From Ceratorhiza oryzae-sativae (Eukaryota; Basidiomycota; Agaricomycetes; Cantharellales; Ceratobasidiaceae): DNA of 64,000 nt. Positions 46,935 to 57,923 of this stretch are shown piece after piece (position 1 is the stretch's first letter; the number at the start of each line of letters is the position of its first letter). The notes below the pieces were generated by a model. That model was given only the letters and a program-made list of their open reading frames with translations. It did no database searches and had not been told where the DNA came from. Location of the stretch: NCBI GenBank assembly GCA_030998015.1, contig JARWMV010000234.1:1-64000 (forward strand), written 5' to 3'. A program made the translations under genes and the position numbers.

Positions 46935-48478
46935 ATGCAAATTGCGAATATTGCCGGCGTACCCATCGTCAAGATCGGTCATGGCTTGATGATGGTATGC
47001 TGCATTCATTGCGCTGGCTAATAGCATTTATTGATCGATTTTGGCAGATGACTTGGATCCCAACGCCCCGGCCGGAAGACCAATGCTTTGAAGCTATCAA
47101 AGCAGGGATCGACAACGCACCTCCGGGTGTCAAGGTCTTCTTGAACAGCGGTATGTACCTGTCTATGTGCTACCACAGTAGTTCTTATCAGCGGACAACG
47201 ACAGGCGAATTTTACGGAGTGCCTCCCAACGGGACCGCCAATCTTGAATTGCTCAACAAGTTCTTCGCCAAGTACCCCGACTACGCGGATCGGACTTTTC
47301 TTTCTGTCAAGGTATGAATGCCGTTGGGGGTTTGCTGGGTTATCTGAACCGGATGCTAGGGAGCGCTAAGTTTCGATGGAAAAGAGTTTCGTCTGGATAG
47401 TTCGTAAGTGTGATAATGCCTGATTAAGATACCACTAATATCAGCGTCAGTGAGGCTGGACTAGAGCGCAGCATTAGCAATATCATTGAGAAGCTTGGTC
47501 CAAATAAGAGGTTGGATTTGTTCGAGTGTGCTCGGTAGGCATGGGATCCACTTCATAAAGGCAATCGTCTAACTCATTCTTTTTTTTTCCAGAGTTGACC
47601 CTAAAGTGCCGATTGAAAATGTGATTGCTACACTCAACAAGTACGGTATGTATTCTGTACCTGACTGATTCGACAACAACTACAACCTGATCAATATGGT
47701 AGTCGAATCTGGTAAAATTGGTGCGATTGGAATTTCCGAGTGCTCAGCCGCTACTCTGGAGCGTGCCGCCAAAGTACGTTTCTAGGATTTTAGTATCGAT
47801 TTTTTTTCTAGCTGTGTGATTGAAATTAGGTAGGAAAAATCGCGGCTGTGGAAATCGAAGTTTCGCCCTGGGCCATGGAGGAAGAAACCCAGAAAGGTAT
47901 GTCCCAACTTGTTGGCTTAGTGCATATATCTTATTCACGGATCAATCAGTCATCGACAAAGCTGCCGAGTTGGGGATAGTGGTCGCTGCATACTCGCCCC
48001 TTGGCCGTGGGTTTTTGACAGGAAAACTCAAAGTTGAAGAATTGGAAAAGGGCGATCTACGATCCCATGTTCCCATGTTGGAGCAGGAAGTAAGTCTATT
48101 TAAATCCATTTGGCATTGACGATGGTTAACAGGAGCTATTAGAACCTCCAGAAGAATATGAACATCGTTGAAGCCTTGAACAAGATTGCTGACAAGAAGG
48201 GCGTGACAGCTGCTCAGCTCTGCCTTGCTTGGGTAGCTTCACTCGGCCCACACGTAGTGCCAATCCCGGGATCTTCGTAAGTCATTCTAGTTGTGAGTCC
48301 CGAAAACATCTAATGATTTCATTGATATAGGCGTGCCGAGCGAACTTTGGAAAACATGGCAGCAGCGTCGATCGTCCTGAGCCAGGAAGAGTTGGATGAA
48401 ATCAAGCGTGTGCTGGAGGCTAATCCCGTGCATGGATATCGTGCCAATGAAGCTGCCCGAAAGATGGTCTGGGGTTAA
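46935..48478 (+). CDS. Aldo/keto reductase, pyridoxal-reductase-like
   Basis: An NADPH-dependent oxidoreductase of the AKR superfamily, in about ten short exons. The start MQIANIAGVPIVKIGHGLMM leads to the first strand; then TWIPTPRPEDQCFEAIKAGI, LNSGEFYG (catalytic Tyr), RTFLSVKGALSFDG (Lys), LDLFECARVDPKVPIENV, GKIGAIGISECSAATLERA, AAVEIEVSPW, AYSPLGRGFLTGKL and PIPGSS near the cofactor-binding end; stop at 48478. The usual His of the active-site motif (HR.D in many members) is CARVD here. The overall pattern matches fungal pyridoxal reductase (Plr1)-type proteins, which reduce pyridoxal to pyridoxine in vitamin B6 salvage; the substrate is inferred. No frame break was needed. Confidence 0.85.
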
Positions 48479-49036
48479 CCAGCTCTCCCAGTGAGAAATT
48501 TGTATTTGATAACTATGAATATAGTCTATAACCTGAGGAATGCGATGCCTTCGAGCCAAGGCCAGGGATGTAAACTGTATGCGTGTGCAAGGTCCAGTTT
48601 CACGTCCTTCATTGCTTTTGAGAAGAGGCATGGATGAGTCACAACCCCCTTTAATTCAATTGTGCCGGGAGGCACCCCGTACAAACGGATAGCCAGATAT
48701 TGATAGTTTCGAATGCCCAAATCACTCACGATTATCCACCATGCAAAATAAAGGCGGAGCTCGCCGAAGGAGTCTCAGCTGCCAAGTAAACTTATGTATA
48801 TCGGTGAACGGGTACAATCGGTACGGCCCCGGGTTTAACTCGGTTTTTAGTGTTTTGACAATAAGCAACTGCTGTCCGTGTATTTCGTCCAAGCTACGTT
48901 TTGGGGAATCTGGCGAGTGACAGCAAGGCACAGAGCCACCCGATCAACCGGTGGCTGTGACATTGATTAGCCTGTTTATCGGCCGAGCCCTGAATTGGAT
49001 ATGGGACTTTAGCCATTTGAAGATCTCACAATCCCC

Positions 49037-49042
49037 GAGTCA
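49037..49042 (-). promoter_or_regulatory. GCN4/CPC1-like core site (TGACTC on minus strand)
   Basis: GAGTCA on the plus strand lies 82 bp before the asparagine synthetase ATG. Fungal amino-acid biosynthesis genes are often under general control through TGACTC(A) sites. A six-base match can be chance; the position and gene type make it worth noting. Confidence 0.4.
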
Positions 49043-49076
49043 TCGCTCGTTTCTTGCCAGCACACACCCTGCCAGC

Positions 49077-49084
49077 TATATAGG
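49077..49084 (+). promoter_or_regulatory. TATA-like box
   Basis: TATATAGG sits about 45 bp before the asparagine synthetase ATG at 49124 and 35 bp after the GCN4-like site. Confidence 0.4.
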
Positions 49085-49123
49085 CTCCATCTCGCAACCT
49101 CACCAACCAAAGCACTCTGCGAC

Positions 49124-51373
49124 TATGTGTGGAATATTTGCAGTACACGGCATCCAGAATCCAGCAGCGTGGCGCTCGAAAGCTATCGCGTGCTCCAAAA
49201 AACTGAGGCATCGCGGTCCAGATTGGTCGGGATGCTACGTTGGGAAGGAGGCCATACTCGTTCATGAGCGACTTGCGATTGTTGGTGTTGGTGAGTATAC
49301 CCAGTAGGGTCACGGATAGTGAAACAAGCTAATCACCATCATTTCAGACACCGGGGCGCAGCCTTTATACAGCGAAGATGGCACGTTATCTTTGGCTGTC
49401 AACGGAGAGATTTACAACTACATCGATCTTCGCAAGACCTACGCTGATGGTCAAAAGTTCAAGACACATTCGGATTGTGAAGTTATTCTGGAGCTTGTAA
49501 GTAAAAGCCCGCTGATTGCCGTTTCATGTGACGAGCTCGTGCCTTAGTACCGCCAAAAAGATACTGGACTATGTAACCTCCTAGACGGGATGTTCTCGTT
49601 TGTACTCTTGGATGAGTCTGTCACCCCTAGCCGAGTTATCGCCGCCCGCGACCCTATTGGTATCACCACCCTCTATCAAGGCAGGAGCTCCAAGAACCCT
49701 GGTGCCGTGTATTTTGCCTCTGAACTCAAGGCATTGGTCGACGAGTGTGATGATATCATTTCGTTCCCTCCTGGTCATGTTTACGACAGCCGCTCCGATA
49801 CGACCGAGCGGTACTTCAAGCCGACATGGTGGGATGGCGATTCTGGAGCCGAGGATCCATCCCGACGAATAAAGCCGACTTGACGCTGATCCGGGAAACA
49901 CTCGAAGCTGCCGTACGAAAGCGTCTGATGAGCGAGGTACCCTACGGAGTGCTATTGAGCGGAGGGCTAGATAGCAGTTTGATTGCTGCTATCGCCGCAC
50001 GAGAAACGGAGAAAGTCGCACTTGCACAGGCCGCAGTCCGACAGAAACGTATTGAGCCATGAGCGGGAGTGCAACCCCAAGAGAGCTGATGGTCGATGAA
50101 GCTGGTAAGCCGGTTAAAGCCGGAGCTTATTTGCAAGAACTCACCCTGTATGCAGTCACTCTTGCCTCTTGGCCCCAGCTGCATTTTTTCTATTGGTCTC
50201 CCAAACTCCCCTGATCTCGTTGCTGCACGCAAGGCAGCAGCTTTCCTCACTATCCACCACGATATACTTTCACAGTCCAAGAAGGACTCGACGCGATCCC
50301 AGAAGTCATCTATCACCTGGAGACCTACGATGTGACGACTGTCCGCGCGAGCACCCCAATGTACCTCCTGAGTCGCAAGATCAAAGCCATGGGGGTCAAA
50401 ATGGTACTCAGCGGGGAGGGAAGTGACGAAATTCTGGGCGGTAGGTAGTTTTTCAAATCTAAAAAGGATGGCTCTGATGATAGGGGGATGTAGGCTACTT
50501 GTATTTCCATGCTGCTCCGACTCCAGAAGCGTTCCACCAGGAGTGTGTAAAGCGTGTCAAGAATTTGCATACAGCCGACTGCTTGCGTGCTAACAAGTAT
50601 GTCCAGAACTCTTTCCGTGTGCATTTCTGAGATGGGTTTCTAGGTCGACCATGGCATGGGGCCTCGAGGCGCGGGTACCATTCCTCGATAAGGCGTTCTT
50701 GGAGGTTGCTATGAACGTTGATCCGAAGGAGAAGATGTTCACCAAGGGCACCAATACCCAGGTAGACGAAGATGGAAGGCCAAAGATGGAGAAAGTGCGC
50801 AACTATCACACTCTACCGGCCCCAGATCATTCACCTCCTTCACACACACAGTATATTCTGAGAAAAGCGTTTGATATCTCACCAGACGGCAAGGTAGGAT
50901 ATCCCGGACGTTCCGATTGGTATACATTAACGTGTTGTGCAGCCGTATCTGCCCAAGTCTATCCTGTGGCGTCAAAAGGAGCAGTTTTCGGACGGTGTGG
51001 GATACTCCTGGATCGATGGGTGAGTGAGTGTCCTATCTGTGGACGTCTGTTCCAGCCTACCTGCATTGCAGAATCAAAGATCACGCCGCCACGGTCGTCT
51101 CGGACGAGGCGTTTGCCAACCGACATAACGAGTTCCCAGAGGACACGCCTGATACCAAGGAGGCATACTTTATTCGCGAGGTCTTCCAGGGTAAGTTTAG
51201 CTCACATCTCCTCTCATCGACTCCTGACGTGTTTATGGACAGGCCTGTTCCCGTCTCCTGCGGCGGGCAAGACGGCCGTCCGTTGGATCCCGCGTGGCGA
51301 TTGGGGTTGCGCGTCCGATCCAAGCGGTCGCAGCGTGAGCATCCACAATGCGGCGTACACGGATACCGATTAG
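49124..51373 (+). CDS. Asparagine synthetase (glutamine-hydrolysing), frame interrupted by apparent indels
   Basis: Makes asparagine from aspartate, ATP and glutamine. The N-terminal glutaminase starts MCGIFAVHG (the exposed Cys2 nucleophile), then [29 protein letters not shown] and [14 protein letters not shown]. The synthase domain has [18 protein letters not shown] (PP-loop, ATP binding), [16 protein letters not shown] sequence, [51 protein letters not shown] and [10 protein letters not shown]. The C-terminus ends [13 protein letters not shown] at 51373. At least four one-base corrections are needed to keep the conserved frame: near 49858, 50056, 50186 (in a run of six T) and 50262. The rest, including the introns, is normal. 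Very sure of the family; the breaks are probably sequence errors. A GCN4-like site upstream suggests general amino-acid control. Confidence 0.93.
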
Positions 51374-51957
51374 ACATGGGGTAGCAACTTGGGGGCGATG
51401 AACGAAACGGTGATGGTAGTCAAGTGTGGGTGAGATTCGACATTTATTATTGGTATACTTTTTGTTCTACGCCTAGACCTGAACTCTTTTGTGCAACTGA
51501 AAGAGTGATGAAGAAAAGAAATGCCAAAATAGATAACCTTAGACTGCAATGTATGCATGATGCGTGCTCAGTTGATCACAGGAGAAAAAAAAAACAGGTA
51601 TAGCATAGTGAGCAAGCGAGTGTCTGAGAAAGCAATCGAAAGGAAGCGAGCGTGGGGTGAGGAGAAGTGGATGGAATGTAAATAAGGGGATGATTACACT
51701 GAAAACACACACACAGGGCAGAGTAGAAACAGTAGAGATTAATATTAAGCGAGCGGCACGGCGAGCAAGACGGAACGGAACGGGGAATGAACCGACGGAC
51801 ACCAAAATCAAGAGAGGAAAAAGTGAATGTTAGAAATGGGGAATATTTTGTTCCAGGTGCTAGGTGGGGTAACGGACATCGCGCGAGACGTGAAGAGTGT
51901 TCGTAAACACAAGCGAGAAAAAGGATAATAGATAGGTCAAAAATCCAAGCGCACGAT
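51374..51957. other. Convergent intergenic spacer
   Basis: 3' regions of asparagine synthetase and of the RhoGEF gene. Purine/pyrimidine-skewed stretches occur; open frames here are not protein-like. Confidence 0.4.
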
Positions 51958-54900
51958 CTAGACGGTTCGCTCCAATCGAGACAACGAGTCCTGGGCGAGA
52001 TACACAGCGATACCCGAGTCCACGCTCGGTGCTGGGCTCGCAGAGACAGCCGATTTGACAGAGCTCGCTGCTGCTGTGGCGTCGCAGCGCTCGACGTCGG
52101 ATTGAGCGCCGCCGACCCGCGCCGTCCGCTCGGAGTGCCCGCCGTCGTAGCACCTGCATTGATCGCCCCCCACGCCGGTTTCTCAGCGGCGCGCTTCCCA
52201 GTCGCGCTCGCACGAGACGCGGTCTGTCGGCTGCCTGGCCGTTCGCTCGCTCTACTGTCCTGACGCTCTCCACTGCCAGTACTCGACTCGCGCAGTCGGG
52301 TGCCAAACTTGGCGTTTGCGCTCGATTCGGTGCGCGCATCTCGCATGTATGCGCTGGGTGCGCCCGGCAGACGACGTACGGGTACACGAGCTCCCGCCGG
52401 GGTGCGTACCGTCGGTTGCACGGTGATTCGGTCGGCACCCCAGTACGAAAAGCTCATCTTGGATTTGCGGTCCGAATCATCCGAATCGACCCCATCCTCA
52501 TCCTTTTCGTCGTGGTCGGGCATGGGGATGATGAGCGGTCCACCTTCGTTGTTGCGCGAGCGACCAATACTACAGAACAGATCAGTACAGGGTGCACAAA
52601 TGTCAAAGACAATAAACGTACTCTTCCATCGAGACGATGCCCGCTCGGGGTTTAGCCACATCTCCAATTGCCCACGTCTCGATCCGGATAAACTTGTACA
52701 GGTTCCTCGGTCGAGTTTGCGCAGCCCTCCTGCCGGTGGACGCATTCTTTTCACCCTTGGATCCCGACACATCCGAAATCTTCGCACCGCCCAAGACAAG
52801 CGGGAACGTGGTCGTACCCACACGCTGACAACGTAATACGACGTCGTTGAACGTAACGAGCCAGAGATCCTTCTTCGAGCTCCCCGACGGCTGGAGCACC
52901 TCTGACAAACGCTTGAACGACGTCTTGCCCTTGATGTTTTTGGGGAGCGGCGAGGGCGTGGTCGTGGAGGGCGGGAGCGTTCGGTTGTTCTCGGGCGTCG
53001 TCGGATCCGGGGAAACCGGTTTCTCGCTGACGAGCAGCCGAGATGGTTTCGGCACTGCCAACTGTTTGACCTTTTCCAAACCCTCAATCCTCGCAAACAC
53101 ATCCCACGTCTTATCCCGCTCCTCCTTTTGCGTTTTTTCGTCCTCGATCGTACGCACGATACGCTCCACCTCGGCGACCATCTGCAGCGTGCTCTCATAC
53201 TCGTACGTCGACGGATCAGTATGAAACAGCAGGTTTTGGAATAGCAGCGGGTACTTGAGTAATCGCTGGAACGGCTTCGACAACGAGATTGCTAGACCGG
53301 TTTCGCATTTGTCCGCGGCAACTTCCTCCAAGCGCTATCACACATGACCAAATTAGTACGGCAACAGAGCAAGCCAGAAGCAAAAGGAGTAGCGCTCAAC
53401 GACACGTGTTGATGACGCAAGGTGGGGAAAGCATGGGAGAGCGATAGATAAAAAAAAAGGGGGGGATAAGGTGGTTGACGTACATGTAGAGCCCTGCACA
53501 CCTGTGCCCACTGTGCTGCATCTTGATTACGTGGTCGTTTGGTGACACTCGCCGAGGCAAGAGCGTTATCGACCTGTTCGAGTGCACGTTCAAGATGTAG
53601 CACGTATTTGGCATAGCCTTCGAGTATTTTAGACTAGACGAGCAGAGTCAGGATTTGGGCCGAACAAGAACTAATGAGTACTAACGTGGGCAACAAAGAT
53701 ATCAGCCAAACTTCTGACGAGTGGATATTGTTCCTCGTATCGCTTCTGCAGACCCTCCCGTAGTGTCAGATGGCCGGGAAGGATAACGTCCTCGAGCACC
53801 TCGAGGCATATCCGCAAATCCTCGGGCAACTGTTGGGCTGTAACACCCACACCACTTATGCTCTCGCCTCGTGTAGTACCTGAACCAACACGTTGTTGCA
53901 GGCGCTTGAGGGCCGAGACGGTTCTGCCCGTGGGCTCGCCGTTGACCGATTGCCGACCAAGCGAATGGGTGGATGCTGCGGCACGAGGTTGGGGGGGTAA
54001 CGATTGGTGGGAGCGTGCAGGGAAGGGCACAGGAACTTTGCCGGACGCGTTGCGTCGCTGGGCGGCTGTACCATAGGGGGAGCGTCCGCCGGAAGGTGTA
54101 CCACGTCGTGGCTGGTTTCCACCGAATTTGTCCTCGTCATCCGAGTCGTAGCTGTCCGCATCTCCGATAGTCGGCGCACGGGTCTTGTGCCGAGGCGTTT
54201 CGGCGCGGGTATTGGTATGGGTAGAGGTGGAAGCTGGGCCGGGGGTACTAGCCAAGAACCGAGCGGCAATGGGGAGGTGGTCGAGAGATTCGACGGGGGA
54301 CGTGGCGCGGCGAAGGGAAATACGATCTTCATCAAGGATCGTCATCGTCTCGTTTGCCTGGTAGAGAGACGGGCAGGCGCAAACGGATGCAGCAGAGGGT
54401 CGATAAACGTCTCTTTGAGCTTGATGATTTCGCCGACATAGCTGTTGGATACGTTAGCACCGCACACGCACGTGAAATTTGAGACTGAAACGCGCTTACC
54501 GCTCCTCGCTGGCGACAATCTCCCAGAGGACCTCTTGTCGCGTGCGCTCGCGTGGACCGAGATTGTTGACCAGGTCGTTCTCCGCGGCCTCTGACCACGA
54601 CGCTGCGGCCTGGATCGCGCTGACGCCCGACATGTGTGAATAGGGTGTGCCGCTGCGAATCGTCATGCTGGCCTGGTCGGCAGCAACCGCGCCGAATGTG
54701 CGGGTCGAATGGGTGGGCGAGTGCGTCGCCCGACTGGTCGACACGCGCCCGCTAGAGGCCGTGTTGATGCGCGGGGGAGTGTTTGAATTCGAACTGCGTG
54801 CGCTGTCGGGGGTGTCACGTTCGCGTTGCTGGGCAGCGAATCGTGCGGCGGCGCTTGTGGGGCGCATCTTGTAATACGTCGTCGTTGTCGTCTGGGTCGG

Positions 54901-55440
54901 TGCTTGGGACACCGCGGGAGATGCGGCACGCTCCGGCTCGGGCAGGGGCACAGACGGCATTGCGGGGGATCGAAAGGCGACCTTGCGACGGGCCGCCGAG
55001 TCCGGGTTCGTGTGCTCGCTCTGCTGGCTGGGGCGAGACGACGCGCTGCTGTTTGTCGCGGGGGGCTCGGCGGGTGGAGAGGGTGGTCGTTGCGGAGGCT
55101 GAGACGGGGGTGGGGCGGGGGTGGGAGTGGGAATCGGGGCAGGAGCGGGTGTAGGCGTGGTGTTCGCCGGAGGGGGTGTGGGCGCTGCAGCTGGGGGCGT
55201 CGGCGCCGGGGGTGGTGACGGTGCGCGAGTAGGGAACATGGGGGCGCTGTCCGGTGTGGGGGGCAGGACAGGGGGCAAAAACGACGCGGGCGGGGCACTG
55301 GCATGCTTCAACCACGAGTCGTCCGGCCTGAGCTTGCCCGGCGGCGGCGGCGGGGGGAGCGACTTTTCGCGGTCGCCGCGGACGTCACGGTCGCGGTCGC
55401 GGTCGTCGTGCTTGTTGAACCGCTTGAAAAAGGCCTTCAT
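51958..55440 (-). CDS. Rho guanine nucleotide exchange factor (DH-PH), Pro-rich N-terminus
   Basis: Starts MKAFFKRFNKHDDRDRDRD, followed by about 130 residues of Pro-rich low complexity (PPPPPP and PTPAPAP repeats) and a Ser/Thr-rich region. The DH domain begins RTRQEVLWEIVASEERYVGE (first conserved region) and IIKLKETFIDPLLHPF, is interrupted by a long disordered insert (about 54350-53950, RRATSPVESLDHL onward), resumes with LVRSLADIFVAH, SKILEGYAKYV, and shows the third conserved helix KPFQRLLKYPLLFQNLL. A PH-like domain follows (LWLVTFNDVVLRCQRV, YKFIRIETWAIGD). It activates a Rho-family GTPase, probably Cdc42, Rho1 or Rac, which I cannot distinguish. One-base breaks occur near 54361 and 52075; the end at 51958 (LAQDSLSRLERTV) assumes the second correction. 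The insert splitting the DH domain is unusual. Confidence 0.85.
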
Positions 55441-55571
55441 CGCTGGTGCAAGGCCCCGGGCGGTCGTCGCTGGGTTTAGTACATCACCACCAACACCCGC
55501 GCCTCGTGGTGATTACCTCATCGGCGCTTTCCCCAAAAATCTATTCGCTTTTCCGCTTCATCTTATCTGCC

Positions 55572-56364
55572 ATGGCGGCTGCCCACCAGACGAAACACGT
55601 CCCGCTGCTGGAGCTGCCGTTCCGCTCGCACACGTTTGTGCTTGCCCAGACCGACGACGGCACCAGCAACGGCACCGCGCTCTGGCTGCCGGGCCAGGTC
55701 CTCTCGGCGTTTCTCGCGTCGCTGCCGGCGCCCAAGCCGGGCCGCGCGCGTGCGATCGAGCTCGGGAGCGGCGTTGGGTTCACCGCGTGTGTTGCTCTCA
55801 CCCCTTTTTCGCCCCTGACGACCCCTCACCTGACCCAGGCTCGTTCTTGCCTCGCTTGGGTGGCACGTCACCGCAACAGACGCACACCCCGCCGTGCTCT
55901 CGCTTCTCGCACAAAACATCCAGCGCAACGTCTCAAACCTCGCTCTTCCCGGCACAGTCCAGGTCCATAAGCTCGACTGGTGTGTTCCCCCCGAGGAATG
56001 GTCCTTGCCCCCAGAAACAGCTCCGTTCGACCTCATCATCACCGCCGATACACTCTACTCGCCCCATCTCACTCCACATCTCTTGCGCACACTCTGGCAC
56101 CTCGGGCGCTCCGGATCCGGGCCCGCGATTCCGACATACATTGCCTTTGAGCGACGCGACCCTGGGCTCATCGACAATGCACTCTCAAACCTCCCGCAAC
56201 CAGCTCGCATCCCGCACCGCAAACTCGTAAAAGCGATGCAGGCTGCGGGATGGGGCGGCTGGAGTGCAGACGACTGGGCCGGAGTCGAGGTTTGGAAAGT
56301 CCGCTGGAAGGACAAACATCGGCTATCAGGTTCAAAGAGCAGTGGAATAGAGCCATCAGATTAG
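55572..56364 (+). CDS. Protein-lysine methyltransferase-like, METTL21/METTL-type, 2 exons
   Basis: Exons 55572-55786 and 55839-56364 give 246 residues in frame. Seven-beta-strand SAM-dependent methyltransferase: motif I IELGSGVGFTALVLASLGW, then VTATDAHPAVLSLLAQNI (acidic residue after strand 2), and LIITADTLYSPHLTPHLLRT (motif like DxxY/DVIY of the METTL21 group). The overall pattern matches small fungal lysine or nicotinamide N-methyltransferase-like proteins; the target is unknown. It is divergent from the RhoGEF gene with only 131 bp between starts. Confidence 0.85.
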
Positions 56365-56448
56365 AAACAAACATGTATGCTCAGCGCACAAAACCAAATA
56401 CATCAATCTCGTCACATCAACACCTAACCTCAACTCTGCATAGCACAA

Positions 56449-57897
56449 TCAATCATCAGATTCGCAAATACCAATAAAAAAGCTGCTCACCTGGACGGGC
56501 GTCTCTACATCTTCCCGGCGCGTTGAGACTAGGTTCAAGTCCCTGTCGAACCCATGTGCAGACTGGACGAAGCAATAATCAGTCGACGACAAGCACACCA
56601 AGCCGTGTGAACTCACGAGGTCTCTCCAGGTCTCAGCCTCGTCGTTCTCAGTCTGAAGCTGGTATATCTGCACGAACCCTCGGAATCTATATGCACGTCA
56701 GTCGGATCCAAGGGTGGGTCACACAGAGGCAACGAACGTGAGTTCTCCCCGTTCGTTAACATCCAAGGTTCGCATTTCTTCCTTTGTTTCTGCCGACAGC
56801 GGATTCCCCGTTGTATCTTGAGCCCATGCGTCCAGCCCTGCTTCCGTCAACGTCCCTGCCTTTGCACCTGCAGCCGAACTTGGCCGGTTGCTGTATTTTT
56901 GGAAGATGTGCGCAAGAGCAGCTTCAAACTGCCTGTATCGCATCAGTCATGTGCATTACCGTCAAACACAAACTACAGGAACGCACCTTGGCCGAAACGG
57001 CACCATTATTATCCAGCAGTTGTACTGTAGTGTTAATATTTCGTCGGCCTTCTTGAGTGTCCGGTTCCGGAGTTTCAGCGCGTGTAGTGGGTGTAACTTG
57101 TAGTGTCCCACAATCAGTTCATTAATTACAGGGTAGTCAAGGAGTGAAACAACTTACAAACACCTCCATTCTCTGTTTTATGCAATTCTTCCCGACGCGT
57201 CGAGACCAAATTCAGATTCCTATCGAATCCATGCGCAGACTAGACCCATCCTCTTCATTCCGGCACGTTTTCAACCACCAAAAAAAAAAAAAGACTCACG
57301 AGATCCCTCCACGTCTCTTCTTCGTCATTTTCAGTCTGCAACTGATAAATTTGAATAAACCCATCAAACCTGCTCGCGCTTTATTAGCCCTTTTCTACAC
57401 CTAAAACGAAAGGGAAACCACACACGTCAAATCGCCTCGCTCGGTTACATCCAACGTATCCTTCATTTCCTCCTTGGTCTCGTCTGGAAACGGCGCGCCG
57501 TTTGTATCTCGGGCCCACGCGTCAAGCCCAGCCTCGTCCATATACGCATTCTCCACGAACGCGTTCAGGCGTGTCGATGACGTATTCTTGGGCGGGCGAG
57601 GCGTGCAATATTTACTAAATATCTGAGCCAAAGCCGTGGCAAACTGTTTCCAAAAACTCGTATGAGATCCAACTACATCCCCCCCCTCGCCTTCACAAGC
57701 AAGTCAAGAGTGAAGCTTACTTTTGGAGATATCGCCCCTTCGCTATCCAACAACTGAACCGAGTTCAAGGCATTCCGTCTTCCCTGGTCTGTATTCGGCT
57801 CAGGCGTCTCCGGACGTAAAGATTCACTCCACTGGGGTTCATCGGCATATCGACAGGGACAAGGAGCTGAGAGAAACCCAGGGGATATCACGTGCAC
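56449..57897 (-). CDS. EF-hand-like protein with an internal tandem duplication (start uncertain)
   Basis: Two similar modules lie in series on the minus strand. Module A (57897-57150): RPETPEPNTDQGRRN, VQLLDSEGAISPK, ALAQIFSKYC, GLDAWARDTNGAP, LDVTERGDLTFDGFIQIYQL, HGFDRNLNLVSTRREE. Module B (57100-56470): TPEPDTQEGRRN, VQLLDNNGAVSAK, ALAHIFQKYS, GLDAWAQDTTGNP, LDVNERGELTFRGFVQIYQL, HGFDRDLNLVSTRRED. Three introns sit at the same places in both. A GT-AG intron between them (from GGV to FTPTTRAE) keeps the frame, so I call one gene. The loop LDVxERGxLTFxGF is like an EF-hand with the last acidic ligand replaced by Gly, so calcium binding is doubtful. No ATG is visible in frame at the 5' end; the open frame to 57897 begins at GTG, so a first exon is missing or overlaps the PRP28 leader. 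Function unknown. Confidence 0.65.
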
Positions 57898-57923
57898 ATC
57901 CCCCGACCTTGCTCCCGTCCACC

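Larger units (their letters stand above)
48479..49123. other. Intergenic region upstream of asparagine synthetase
   Basis: It contains a GCN4/CPC1-type half site and a TATA-like element (listed separately). No other gene was recognised. Confidence 0.4.

Noticed and set aside
56719..57631. Two separate EF-hand-like genes in tandem
   Set aside because: A GT-AG intron joins the modules in frame and there is no ATG or terminator between them, so one gene with two modules explains the sequence better.
57723..57923. N-terminal extension of PRP28 upstream of ATG 57924
   Set aside because: The frame is open, but it overlaps conserved antisense exons of the EF-hand-like gene, and the peptide from 57924 ([14 protein letters not shown]) is a typical family start.
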